This document shows positions 1 through 7,475 of a stretch of 22,987 bases of DNA, piece after piece. Every line of letters starts with the position of its first letter. The stretch's first letter is position 1. The translations under genes and the position numbers were made by a program. Origin of the DNA: DASUSF01 sp036375275 (GTDB lineage: Bacteria > Pseudomonadota > Alphaproteobacteria > Geminicoccales > Geminicoccaceae). The notes under the pieces were generated by a model. It was given only the letters and a program-made list of their open reading frames with translations. It was not told the DNA's origin and did no database searches. The stretch spans positions 1-22,987 of the forward strand of contig DASUSF010000306.1 in NCBI GenBank assembly GCA_036375275.1, given 5' to 3'.

Positions 1-565
1 ACGCTGCGGGGTCAAGGTCGAGATCCTGGGCTTCACCACCCGGAGCTGGAAGGGCGGGCAGAGCCGGGAGGTCTGGCTGCGCGAGGGCAAGCGGCCCAGC
101 CCCGGCCGGCTGAACGACCTCCGCCACATCGTCTACAAGGCCGCGGACAGCCCCTGGCGGCGGTCGCGGCGCGCGCTCGGCCTGATGCTCCGCGAGGGCC
201 TGCTGAAAGAGAACATCGACGGCGAGGCGATCCTCTGGGCGCATCACCGGACCCTCAGCCGGCCCGAGCAGCGGCGGATCCTGATGGTGATCTCGGACGG
301 CGCCCCGGTCGACGACAGCACCCTCTCGGCCAATCCCGGCAACTACCTCGAGCGCCACCTCCGCCAGGTGATCGAGTGGATCGAGACCCGCTCACCGGTC
401 GAGCTGCTGGCGATCGGGATCGGCCACGACGTGACCCGCTACTACCGCCGCGCGGTCACCATCTCCGACGCCGAGCAGCTCGGCGGGGCGATGCTCACCC
501 AGCTGGCCGCGCTGTTCGACCTCGAGCAGCAGCCCGGGCGCCGGGGCCGCCGCCGCGCGGCTTGA
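1..565 (+). CDS. cobT: Cobaltochelatase subunit CobT, C-terminal part (partial)
   Basis: The reading frame enters the window at base 2 and ends at TGA 563-565, so only about the last 187 residues are present. The visible part is the C-terminal von Willebrand A-like domain of CobT, with the run ILMVISDGAPVDDSTL followed by YLERHLR, SPVELLAIGIGHDVTRYY and a QLGGAM...LAALF tail. In the family CobT works with CobS as an AAA+/VWA chaperone complex that drives CobN to insert cobalt into hydrogenobyrinate a,c-diamide in the aerobic cobalamin pathway, in the cytoplasm. CobS would be expected upstream, outside the window. The short Arg/Gly-rich end (RRGRRRAA) after the domain is probably an unstructured tail. 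Identification is firm because the motif string is long and colinear; the N-terminal region cannot be judged. Confidence 0.9.
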   Translation, partial: RCGVKVEILGFTTRSWKGGQSREVWLREGKRPSPGRLNDLRHIVYKAADSPWRRSRRALGLMLREGLLKENIDGEAILWAHHRTLSRPEQRRILMVISDGAPVDDSTLSANPGNYLERHLRQVIEWIETRSPVELLAIGIGHDVTRYYRRAVTISDAEQLGGAMLTQLAALFDLEQQPGRRGRRRAA

Positions 566-645
566 CCGGCGCCGCCGGAGCTTTCAAGCTCACGGCCACA
601 TCCAGGGTGGGGAATCGAACCTCGCCAGCTCAGGGAGAGACACCG

Positions 646-1593
646 ATGCAGATCAAGCTCACGCACGCGGTCGCCGTGGCGGCCCTGCTCACCTCCGGGC
701 TCGCCACCAGCGCCAGCGCCGAGACCTATCGCTTCATGACCGGCCCGCAGGGCGGCTCCTGGTACCCGATGGGCGGCGCGATCAAGAACATCGTCGAGAG
801 CGCCAACCCCGACGTCGGGCTCCAGGTCCTGCCCGGCGCGGGCATCGCCAACGTCAAGGCGATCGAGGCCGGCAAGGCCGACGTGGCCTTCGCGAACTCG
901 GTCTCGACGGTGGACGCGATCAACGGCAAGCCGCCGTTCGAGCAGCCGGCCGAGAACGTCTGCCACCTGGCGACGCTGTATCCGCAGTACTTCCAGATCG
1001 TGACCACCGAGGACGCCGGCATCGAGACCATCAACGACATCGCCGGCCAGATGCTGACCACCCAGCCGACCGGCAACACCGGCGAGGCGATCACCCAGCA
1101 TCTGCTCGAGGCGATCGGCACCTCCTACGACGAGATGGAGAGCACCGACTTCGTTTCCTACACCGATTCGGTGGCGCTCCTGAAGGACGGCAACGCCGAG
1201 GTCTTCACCCTCGGCACCACGATCCCCGCCTCGGCGGTCATGGACCTCGCCTCGGCGCGGACGGTCAAGGTGCTGCCGGTCGACGACGAGCTGCTCGCGA
1301 AGATGCAGGAGCTCAACCAGGGCTACAAGCAGCGGATCATTCCCGCCGGGACTTATCCCGAGCAGGAGGAGGACATCCCGACCATCGGCTACGCGACCCA
1401 CGTGATCGCGCGCTGCGACCTCGAGGACGCGGCGGTCCAGACGCTCCTGGAGCAGATCGTCGACAAGCAGCAGGACCTCGCCTCGGTGGCGAAGGCGGTC
1501 GGCGAGACCTCCAAGGAGGACATGGCGGCCGACATCGGGGTGCCGATGCATCCGGCAGCGGAGTCGTTCTGGCAGGAGCAGGGCGTCCTCTGA
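646..1593 (+). CDS. TAXI family TRAP transporter solute-binding protein
   Basis: A 315-residue secreted protein. It begins with a clear Sec signal peptide (MQIKLTHAVAVAALLTSG..., cleavage near ASA-ET at about residue 25). The mature start YRFMTGPQGGSWYPMGGAI is the hallmark of TAXI (TRAP-associated extracytoplasmic immunogenic) receptors, and GKADVAFANS and TTQPTGNTGEA also fit the family. It would capture a small, probably acidic, solute in the periplasm and deliver it to the fused permease encoded next. The ATG at 646 is chosen because AGGGAGA (632-638) lies 7 bases upstream and the signal peptide starts there; the frame stays open further upstream, but that part overlaps cobT and has no signal sequence. 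The ligand cannot be told from sequence; glutamate or other carboxylates are known for some TAXI members. Confidence 0.93.
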   Translation: MQIKLTHAVAVAALLTSGLATSASAETYRFMTGPQGGSWYPMGGAIKNIVESANPDVGLQVLPGAGIANVKAIEAGKADVAFANSVSTVDAINGKPPFEQPAENVCHLATLYPQYFQIVTTEDAGIETINDIAGQMLTTQPTGNTGEAITQHLLEAIGTSYDEMESTDFVSYTDSVALLKDGNAEVFTLGTTIPASAVMDLASARTVKVLPVDDELLAKMQELNQGYKQRIIPAGTYPEQEEDIPTIGYATHVIARCDLEDAAVQTLLEQIVDKQQDLASVAKAVGETSKEDMAADIGVPMHPAAESFWQEQGVL

Positions 1594-1603
1594 GACGCCC
1601 CGC

Positions 1604-1630
1604 GGTGGCGCGCTCGCACGGCGCGCCGCC
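1604..1630 (+). terminator. Hairpin between TRAP receptor and permease genes
   Basis: The bases 1604-1613 and 1621-1630 form a 10-pair stem (one G-T wobble) around a 7-base loop, starting 10 bases after the receptor stop codon. There is no T-run, so it is not a classical intrinsic terminator. Its place between a binding-protein gene and its permease gene fits a partial terminator or an mRNA-stabilising structure that keeps the receptor more abundant than the permease. That role is inference. Confidence 0.4.
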
Positions 1631-1660
1631 GCACGCCTCCTGAACACGGGGGATGCCGGG

Positions 1661-3532
1661 ATGACGTACCAGAGCGGAGTTCGCTGGGCGGTCGCCGGCA
1701 TCGCCCTGTCGATGTCCTGCTATCACCTGTGGATCGCGTGGTCCGGCACGCCCAACGCGCTGGTGCTCCGGAGCGTCCACCTCGGGTTCGCGCTGACGCT
1801 CGCGTTCCTGACCCTGCCGCTGGTCCCGAAGGGCCAGCTCGAGAACCCGAGGCCCTTCGACCTCGCCCTCCTCGCCCTCGGGCTCGCGGCGTGCGCCTAC
1901 CCGGTGGTCTCGATCGACTACTTCCTCAGCCGGATGTACTACGTCGACGATCCGCTCTGGATCGATCTGGTCCTCGGCTACGGCACGGTGCTGCTGGTGC
2001 TCGAGGCGACGCGGCGCGCCGTCGGCCTCGCGCTGCCGGTCACCGCCGCGGTCTTCATCATCTACGCGCTCACGCTCGGCGGTCAGGGCTGGCTGATCCT
2101 GATCGACCAGCTCTACCTCACGACCGAGGGCATCTTCGGCATCCCGCTCGGCGTCTCGGCGACCTACGTCATCCTGTTCATCATCTTCGGCGCGCTGGTC
2201 GAGCGGACCGGGACCGGCAGGCTGTTCATGGACTTCGCGCTCGCGCTCACCGGGCACCAGGTCGGCGGGCCCGCCAAGGTCGCGTGCATCACCAGCGGCC
2301 TGTTCGGGACCGTCTCCGGCTCGGCGGTCGCGAACGTCATGACCACCGGCACCTTCACCATCCCCTTGATGCGCCGGATCGGCTACCGCCCGGCCTTCGC
2401 CGGCGCGGTCGAGGCGGTGGCCTCGACCGGCGGCCAGATCATGCCGCCGATCATGGGCGCCGCCGCCTTCGTCATGGCGGAGTTCCTCGGCACCTCGTAC
2501 CTGAACGTCGCCGCGATGGCGCTGATTCCGGCCGTGCTCTACTTCCTCGCGGTGTTCATCTCGGTCCACTTCGAGGCCAGGCGGACCGGCATGCGGGGCC
2601 TGCCGCGAAGCGAGCTGCCGAAGCTCGGCGAGGTGCTGCTCGAGCGCGGCCACCTGTTCCTGCCCCTGGTCGTCATCATCGCCACCCTCCTCTATGGCTA
2701 CAGCGCCGCGTTCGCGGCCCTGATCGGGATCGCCTCCGTGGTGCCGACCGCGCTGCTCCGCAAGAGCACGCGCCAGGACATCACGCTACGGGTGATCGCC
2801 GAGGGGCTGATCGCCGGGGCCCAGAACACCGTCACCGTGGCCCTCGCCTGCGCCTGCGCCGGCATCGTGATCGGCGTGATCACGCTCACCGGGCTCGGCC
2901 TCGACTTCACCAGCGTCGTCCTCGCCGCGGCGCAGAACCACCTCCTGCTCGCCCTCGTGCTGACCATGGTCGCCGGCATCATCCTCGGCATGGGCATGCC
3001 GACCACGCCCGCCTACATCGTCCAGGTGGCGCTGCTGGTGCCGGCGATCGTGAAGCTCGGCGTCCCGGTCGAGGCGGCGCACATGTTCGCCCTCTACTTC
3101 GCGATCCTGTCGGCGATCACCCCGCCGGTCGCCCTCGCGGTCTACGCCGCCAACAGCATCTCGCAGGGCGGGCTCTGGGAGACCGGCATCGCGTCGCTCA
3201 AGCTCGGCGCCACCGGCTACATCATCCCCTTCATGTTCGTCTTCGGCCCGTCGCTGCTGATGATCGGCGAGTGGGACCGGATCGCGCTGACCGCGGCGAC
3301 CGCGATCATCGGCGTGGTCGCCCTCGCGGCGTCCCTGAACAGCTACCTGCTCCGGCCGTGCCGGTGGTACGAGCGGGCGGCGCTGCTCGTCGGCGCGCTG
3401 GTCCTGATCAAGCCGGGGCTGGTCACCGACCTGATCGGCTTCGGGCTGCTGACGGCGGTCGTGGTGAGCCAGCGCGCGCTGCCGGGCCCGGCCGCGACGC
3501 CGCACCCGGCGCTGCCACCGCCCGGCGAATGA
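1661..3532 (+). CDS. TRAP transporter permease, fused 4TM/12TM (DctQM type)
   Basis: A 623-residue integral membrane protein in which the small (Q) and large (M) TRAP subunits are one chain, the form normally paired with TAXI receptors. Residues 1-150 carry the first helices. From about residue 160 comes the DctM-like domain: GVSATYVILFIIFGALVER (about 164-182), the LFGTVSGSAVANV loop (about 214-226), STGGQIMPPIMGAAAFVMAEFLG (about 255-277) and later GMGMPTTPAYI and SAITPPVALA. These small-residue loops are the conserved elevator-type transport segments. It should use the sodium or proton gradient to import the ligand handed over by the receptor. Start ATG 1661 lies behind a purine-rich stretch and begins with a hydrophobic helix. 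The gene ends in ATGA shared with the next gene, so the two are probably translationally coupled. The proline-rich last 15 residues look non-conserved. Confidence 0.93.
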   Translation: MTYQSGVRWAVAGIALSMSCYHLWIAWSGTPNALVLRSVHLGFALTLAFLTLPLVPKGQLENPRPFDLALLALGLAACAYPVVSIDYFLSRMYYVDDPLWIDLVLGYGTVLLVLEATRRAVGLALPVTAAVFIIYALTLGGQGWLILIDQLYLTTEGIFGIPLGVSATYVILFIIFGALVERTGTGRLFMDFALALTGHQVGGPAKVACITSGLFGTVSGSAVANVMTTGTFTIPLMRRIGYRPAFAGAVEAVASTGGQIMPPIMGAAAFVMAEFLGTSYLNVAAMALIPAVLYFLAVFISVHFEARRTGMRGLPRSELPKLGEVLLERGHLFLPLVVIIATLLYGYSAAFAALIGIASVVPTALLRKSTRQDITLRVIAEGLIAGAQNTVTVALACACAGIVIGVITLTGLGLDFTSVVLAAAQNHLLLALVLTMVAGIILGMGMPTTPAYIVQVALLVPAIVKLGVPVEAAHMFALYFAILSAITPPVALAVYAANSISQGGLWETGIASLKLGATGYIIPFMFVFGPSLLMIGEWDRIALTAATAIIGVVALAASLNSYLLRPCRWYERAALLVGALVLIKPGLVTDLIGFGLLTAVVVSQRALPGPAATPHPALPPPGE

Positions 3533-4287
3533 GCGCCGCCACGCCGCCGGTCCGCCTGCACCAGTTTCCGAGAGTGTGGGGGCGGAACATCAGCCCGTTC
3601 ACGCTCAAGCTCGAGAGCTGGCTGACCCTCGCAAGGGTTCCCTTCGAGATCGTCGAGACCGTGAACCCGAAGGCGGGGCCCAAGGGCAAGATCCCCTTCA
3701 TCGAGGACGGCGATCAGAAGATCGGCGATTCCTCGCTGATCATCGAGCACCTGACCCGGACCCGCGGCGTCGACCTCGACGACGGCCTCGACGCGCTCGC
3801 CCGGGCGGAGTCCCTGGCCCTCCAGCGGCTGTTCGAGGAGCACCTCTACTTCATCGGCTCCTTCAGCCGGTGGATCGATCCGGACGGCTGGCGGACGGTC
3901 AAGCCGGCGCTGTTCCGGAGCGTGCCGCCGGGGCTGCGGGAGCTGCCGGCGGCGCTGATCCGGCGCAAGGTCCGCCGCGACCTCATGGGCCAGGGCATCC
4001 TCCGCCACGCGCCGGACGAGATCTACGCCATGGCGGCGGCCGACCTGGAGGCGGTCTCGGTGCTGCTCGACGACGGGCCCTTCTTCTTCCGCGGCCGACC
4101 GCACACCATCGACTGCATCGCATACGGCTGCCTCGCCAACATCCTGCTCGTGCCGGTGGAGACCGGGCTCAAGCGGGCCGCGCGCCGCTTCGCCAACCTC
4201 GGCCAGTTCTGCCAGGCCATGGAGCAGGCGCTCGAGGCGGCCCGCTCGGGCGACCGGGGCGAGGAGGACGAGCCGGCGCTGATCTGA
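3529..4287 (+). CDS. Glutathione S-transferase-like protein, Fax/metaxin type
   Basis: A 252-residue cytoplasmic protein with a thioredoxin-fold N-terminal domain (about 8-80) and an all-helical C-terminal domain (about 100-240). Landmarks are the first strand and helix (SPFTLKLESWLTLA, about 22-35), the cis-proline strand KGKIPFIEDG (about 52-61) and the glutathione-site-like GDSSLIIEHL (66-75). The pattern, with DGPFFFRGRPHTIDCIAYG in the C-terminal domain, fits the 'failed axon connections' branch of GSTs. Relatives as I recall them have SPFCLKLE at the first helix; here the Cys is Thr25, so Cys-based chemistry at that site is unlikely. The start ATG overlaps the stop of the TRAP permease (ATGA), which makes it the last gene of the transporter operon; a link to the transported compound is possible but unproven. 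It ends inside a palindrome shared with the convergent DUF599 gene. Confidence 0.82.
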   Translation: MSAATPPVRLHQFPRVWGRNISPFTLKLESWLTLARVPFEIVETVNPKAGPKGKIPFIEDGDQKIGDSSLIIEHLTRTRGVDLDDGLDALARAESLALQRLFEEHLYFIGSFSRWIDPDGWRTVKPALFRSVPPGLRELPAALIRRKVRRDLMGQGILRHAPDEIYAMAAADLEAVSVLLDDGPFFFRGRPHTIDCIAYGCLANILLVPVETGLKRAARRFANLGQFCQAMEQALEAARSGDRGEEDEPALI

Positions 4288-4300
4288 GCGGGCCGCTCAG
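4284..4300. terminator. Palindrome holding both stop codons of convergent genes
   Basis: The 17 bases form 8-base inverted arms (CTGAGCGG and CCGCTCAG) around one central base. As RNA this gives a 7-pair stem with a 3-base loop on either strand. The TGA of the GST-like gene (4285-4287) and the TGA of DUF599 on the other strand (4297-4299) sit in the two arms. It may act as a two-way terminator, although there is no T-run. Confidence 0.45.
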
Positions 4301-5007
4301 GACGGCGTCCGTCCGTCGGGGACGCGCGGCTCGCCGAGGGTGCGCAGCAGGCGGGAGCGGAACTCGCGCCGCCAGAGGACCAGGACCACCCAGGCGGTCA
4401 GCAGGATGAACAGCCACGGGTGGACGAACCAGCTGAGCGTCGCGAGCCCGAAGTAGTAGGCCCGGATGCCGTGATTGAAGTGCCGCGCGGTCGAGGTCGC
4501 GATCCGCGCCGCCCGCTCCGCCGTCTCCTCGTCGCGCGCGTCGATCGCGGTGACCGGGCCGACGCTGCCGAGCAGGATCAGGCAGTAGTTGTAGTGGCGG
4601 TACGCCCAGGTGAACTTGAAGAAGGCGTAGACGAACACCACGATCAGCAGCAGGACCTTCATGTCCCAGAGCAGCGGCGGGGAGTCCACCGCGAACGGCA
4701 GCTCGCCCAGCACCGCCATCGCCTCGCTGCGCGCGCCGAGGATCGCGACCAGCCCGGCGATCACGAACATCGAGGTCGAGGCGAAGAAGGACACGCTGCG
4801 CATCAGGTTGCCGATGATCTGGACGTCGACCATGCGGTTGTCGCGGGCGAGCATGCTGCGCATCCAGACCACCCGCCACTGGTGCATCCGGGTCATCAGG
4901 CTCGGCCGGCCGCTCGGCCGGTCGGCGACCAGCGTGTAGCCGACCCAGCACGCGACCAGCCAGAGCGGCGCGACGAGGTCGATGGTGGCGATTGTCGTCA
5001 AGCTCAT
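4297..5007 (-). CDS. DUF599 domain-containing membrane protein
   Basis: A 236-residue membrane protein. An N-terminal hydrophobic segment (about 7-25, IDLVAPLWLVACWVGYTLV) is followed by a cytoplasmic stretch with RMHQWRVVWMRSMLARDNRMVD (about 40-61), two hydrophobic segments (about 72-92 and 114-134), and a final one near 200-218. The core YAFFKFTWAYRHYNYCLILLGSV, the NHGIRAYYFGLATLSWFVHPW string and the RDNRMVD motif fit the DUF599 family as I know it. The biochemical role of that family is not established. The gene stands alone on this strand, convergent with the GST-like gene and divergent from the C26 hydrolase gene. The start at 5007 directly precedes the first membrane helix. Confidence 0.85.
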   Translation of the reverse strand: MSLTTIATIDLVAPLWLVACWVGYTLVADRPSGRPSLMTRMHQWRVVWMRSMLARDNRMVDVQIIGNLMRSVSFFASTSMFVIAGLVAILGARSEAMAVLGELPFAVDSPPLLWDMKVLLLIVVFVYAFFKFTWAYRHYNYCLILLGSVGPVTAIDARDEETAERAARIATSTARHFNHGIRAYYFGLATLSWFVHPWLFILLTAWVVLVLWRREFRSRLLRTLGEPRVPDGRTPS

Positions 5008-5126
5008 CGGAGTCTTTTCGCCGCCTTGCCGCCATCGTTAGCGAAGTCTTATGCCGGCCGGGCTAGGATGGCCGAATCGGATGTCGCTCTTGCGCCCGGC
5101 GCGCACGATCCTTAGCAGATGCGGAC

Positions 5127-5864
5127 ATGTCTTCCGAACCGTCTCCGACCGCCCGCCCGCTGATCGGCGTGACCCTCGACCATGAGCCGGCCGGCGGCTG
5201 GAGCAGGCTGCCCTGGTACGCGATCCGCGAGAACTACCTGACCGCGGTGATCCGCGCCGACGGCCTGCCGCTGCCGCTGCCGCATGAGGTCGGGCTCGCG
5301 CCCGCCTACCTCGACCGGCTCGACGGCCTGATCGTCACCGGCGGCGCGTTCGACCTCGACCCGGTGCTCTACGGCGCGGCCGAACGGCACGCCACGGTCA
5401 CGACCAAGGAGCGGCGGACGGCGTTCGAGATGGCGATCACCCGGCTCGCGCTCGAGCGGGACCTGCCGATCCTCGGGATCTGCGGCGGCCAGCAGCTGAT
5501 GCACGTCGCGCTCGGCGGCGAGCTGATCCAGCACATCCCGGACGCGGTGCCGGGCGCGCTCGCGCACGAGCAGCCGAACCCGCGGACCGAGGCCGGCCAC
5601 GCGGTCGAGGTGGTGCCCGGCACCCGCCTGCACGCGATCACCGGCGCGGAGCGGCTGGACGTCAACAGCGCGCACCATCAGGCGGCCGGCTCGCCCGGCC
5701 CGGGCGTGGTGGTCAGCGCCCGCGCCCCGGACGGCGTGATCGAGGCGATCGAGGATCCGGCGCGTCGCTTCTGCATCGGCGTCCAGTGGCACCCCGAGTA
5801 CGGGATCTCGGCCGGCGACGCCGCGCTGCTCGAGGCGTTCGTCGCGGCGTGTCGCGCGCGATGA
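5127..5864 (+). CDS. Class-I glutamine amidotransferase-like hydrolase (peptidase C26, PuuD-type)
   Basis: A 245-residue cytoplasmic enzyme. The nucleophile elbow is PILGICGGQQLMHV with Cys119, the N-terminal ligand segment is GLIVTGGAFDLDPVLYG (about 68-84), the NSAHHQ motif is at about 180-185, and the rest of the triad lies in GVQWHPEYG (His222, Glu224). This motif set is that of gamma-glutamyl-gamma-aminobutyrate hydrolase (PuuD) and relatives, which cleave gamma-glutamyl amides during polyamine breakdown. No other puu genes are in the window, so the substrate is open; a general gamma-glutamyl or amide hydrolase is the safer call. Its stop overlaps the start of the pseudouridine synthase gene (ATGA), implying coupled translation of two functionally unrelated proteins. 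Confidence 0.88.
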   Translation: MSSEPSPTARPLIGVTLDHEPAGGWSRLPWYAIRENYLTAVIRADGLPLPLPHEVGLAPAYLDRLDGLIVTGGAFDLDPVLYGAAERHATVTTKERRTAFEMAITRLALERDLPILGICGGQQLMHVALGGELIQHIPDAVPGALAHEQPNPRTEAGHAVEVVPGTRLHAITGAERLDVNSAHHQAAGSPGPGVVVSARAPDGVIEAIEDPARRFCIGVQWHPEYGISAGDAALLEAFVAACRAR

Positions 5865-6664
5865 GCGAGACCGCCGGCAAGGAGCGGGTCGCCAAGCGGA
5901 TCGCCCGCTCGGGGCTGTGCTCGCGGCGCGATGCCGAGCGGCTGATCGCCGAGCGCCGGGTCGAGGTCGACGGCATCACGATCGAGAGCCCGGCGCTCGA
6001 CGTCCTGCCCTCCCACCTGGTCACCGTCGACGGCGAGCGCCTGCCGGCAGCGGAGCAGCCGCGCCTGTTCCGCTTCCACAAGCCGAAGGGCGTGCTCACC
6101 ACCGAGCGCGATCCGCGCGGGCGGCCGACCATCTACGACCGGCTGCCGCCGAACCTGCCGCGCCTGATCCCGGTCGGCCGGCTCGACTTCAACAGTGAGG
6201 GCCTGCTGCTGCTCACCAACGACGGCGGGCTCAAGCGCGGGCTCGAGCTGCCGGCGACCGGGTGGCTGCGCCGCTACCGGGTCCGGGTCCACGGCACGGT
6301 CGATCCGGCGCGCCTCGAGGAGCTGAAGGGCGGGATCGAGGTCGAGGGGATCCACTACGGCGGCATCGAGGCGCGGCTCGATCGCACCCAGGGCAGCAAC
6401 AGCTGGCTCACCATGGGGCTGCGCGAGGGCAAGAACCGCGAGGTTCGGAAGGTGCTCGGGCACCTCGGCCTCGACGTGAACCGGCTCATCCGGGTGAGCT
6501 TCGGCCCGTTCCAGCTCGGCGCCCTCGCCGAGGGGGCGGTCGAGGAGGTGACCGGCAAGGTGCTGCGCGAGCAGGTCGGCAAGCTGGTCCCCCTCGCGCC
6601 ACCGGGCGAGGCCCGGGCCCGGCGACGCAGGGCCGCCGGCGGGGCCGCGGCGGTGGAGGGATGA
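5861..6664 (+). CDS. RsuA/RluB-family rRNA pseudouridine synthase
   Basis: A 267-residue protein. An N-terminal S4 RNA-binding domain (about 8-60: RVAKRIARSGLCSRRDAERLI, then VTVDGERL) is followed by the catalytic domain. The conserved FHKPKGVLTT (about 72-81) and the active-site motif GRLDFNSEGLLLLTNDG (about 106-122, catalytic Asp109) are intact, as is REGKNREVRKVL near the C-terminus. The family converts uridine to pseudouridine in rRNA; RluB acts on 23S position 2605, RsuA on 16S position 516 and RluF on 2604. RluB is the most common form in alphaproteobacteria, but the site cannot be assigned from sequence alone. The start is the ATG at 5861 within the ATGA overlap. The basic tail (ARARRRRAAGGAAAVEG) probably adds non-specific RNA contact. 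Confidence 0.92.
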   Translation: MSETAGKERVAKRIARSGLCSRRDAERLIAERRVEVDGITIESPALDVLPSHLVTVDGERLPAAEQPRLFRFHKPKGVLTTERDPRGRPTIYDRLPPNLPRLIPVGRLDFNSEGLLLLTNDGGLKRGLELPATGWLRRYRVRVHGTVDPARLEELKGGIEVEGIHYGGIEARLDRTQGSNSWLTMGLREGKNREVRKVLGHLGLDVNRLIRVSFGPFQLGALAEGAVEEVTGKVLREQVGKLVPLAPPGEARARRRRAAGGAAAVEG

Positions 6665-6668
6665 CGCG

Positions 6669-6869
6669 ATGAAGCGCTTCCTCATGGTCTACCTGCCGCT
6701 GCTCCTGATCGGCGCGATGCTCTGGCCGACGCTACGCCCGATCGGACTGCTCGACCTCCCCGGCGACATGCTGCTCGACCTGCAGGGGGCCCGGATCGGC
6801 GTCCCCTTCGCCACCTCGCTGGTGATCGCGCTCACGGTGAGCGCCGTCTGGCGCATCCTCGAGCCGTGA
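6669..6869 (+). CDS. DUF2905 family small membrane protein
   Basis: A 66-residue protein with two hydrophobic helices (about 3-20 and 47-63) joined by a short loop carrying LLDLPGDMLLDLQGARIGVPFA. The LPGD motif followed by a 'hydrophobic-strand then P-F/I-x-T-S' second helix is the DUF2905 pattern, whose function is unknown. It lies 4 bases after the pseudouridine synthase and 7 bases before rsmD, so it is co-transcribed with RNA modification genes. Length is normal for the family. Confidence 0.75.
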   Translation: MKRFLMVYLPLLLIGAMLWPTLRPIGLLDLPGDMLLDLQGARIGVPFATSLVIALTVSAVWRILEP

Positions 6870-6876
6870 GCGGAGC

Positions 6877-7425
6877 GTGCGGATCGTCGGCGGCCGGCAC
6901 CGCGGCCGGAAGCTGATCAGCCCGTCCGACCGGCGGATCCGCCCGACCTCGGACCGGGCGCGGGAAGCCCTGTTCGACCTCCTCGACCATCGGACGCCGG
7001 CGGTCCGCGGCGCCCGCTTCCTCGACCTCTGCGCCGGGACCGGCGCGGTCGGCCTCGAGGCGTACGCGCGCGGCGCGGCCGAGGTGGTGCTGGTCGAGAA
7101 CGACCCCGCCGCCCTCGGCCTGATCCGGCGCAACCGGGCGCTGCTCGGCGATCCGCCGGCGGTTCGGGTGCTCGCGGCGGACGCGGCTCACCTGCCGGCG
7201 ACCATCGGCGCCTTCGACCTCGTCTTCCTCGACCCGCCCTACGACGCGGGGTCCGAAGGCCCGATCCTCGCAGCGCTCAAGGGCGGCCGGCTCGCCGGCG
7301 GCGCCCTGGTCATCGCGGAGATCCGCGGCCGGGGCGCACTCGCGCGGCCGGCGGGGTTCGATCTGATCGAGGAGCGGCGATACGGCGCGGCCCGCTTCGT
7401 CTTCCTCCGACCCGCCGAGGGCTGA
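6877..7425 (+). CDS. rsmD: 16S rRNA (guanine(966)-N(2))-methyltransferase RsmD
   Basis: A 182-residue SAM-dependent methyltransferase, the usual RsmD length. The N-terminus MRIVGGRHRGRKL followed by RPTSDRAREALFDLL (about 22-36) is diagnostic. The SAM-binding motif DLCAGTGAVGLEA is at about 50-62 and the catalytic motif LDPPY at about 118-122, as expected for N2-guanine or N6-adenine methylation. It should methylate G966 of 16S rRNA during 30S assembly in the cytoplasm. The start is GTG at 6877, only 7 bases after the DUF2905 stop; CGGAG at 6871-6875 is a very short ribosome-binding site directly before it, so translation may depend partly on coupling. It ends the plus-strand run that began at 5127. 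Confidence 0.95.
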   Translation: MRIVGGRHRGRKLISPSDRRIRPTSDRAREALFDLLDHRTPAVRGARFLDLCAGTGAVGLEAYARGAAEVVLVENDPAALGLIRRNRALLGDPPAVRVLAADAAHLPATIGAFDLVFLDPPYDAGSEGPILAALKGGRLAGGALVIAEIRGRGALARPAGFDLIEERRYGAARFVFLRPAEG

Positions 7426-7452
7426 CCGCCGGGGCCTGATGCCGGCCGGCGG
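7426..7452. terminator. GC-rich hairpin between convergent rsmD and napC
   Basis: The arms CCGCCGG (7426-7432) and CCGGCGG (7446-7452) pair perfectly over 7 bases, with a 13-base loop, immediately after the rsmD stop. It lies in the 50-base gap between the convergent rsmD and napC genes. There is no T-run, so terminator function is only plausible. Confidence 0.3.
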
Positions 7453-7475
7453 GACGGCGCGGACCGGGGCGAGCT

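Noticed and set aside
1729..4287. An 852-residue open frame running through the TRAP permease and GST region
   Set aside because: Its upstream part is Arg/His/Pro-rich shadow coding of the permease in another frame; only the last 252 residues, from 3529, are a real protein.
5026..5054. A TTGCCG-17-TTATGC promoter before the C26 hydrolase gene
   Set aside because: Both boxes match consensus poorly and the distance to the start codon gives no further support.
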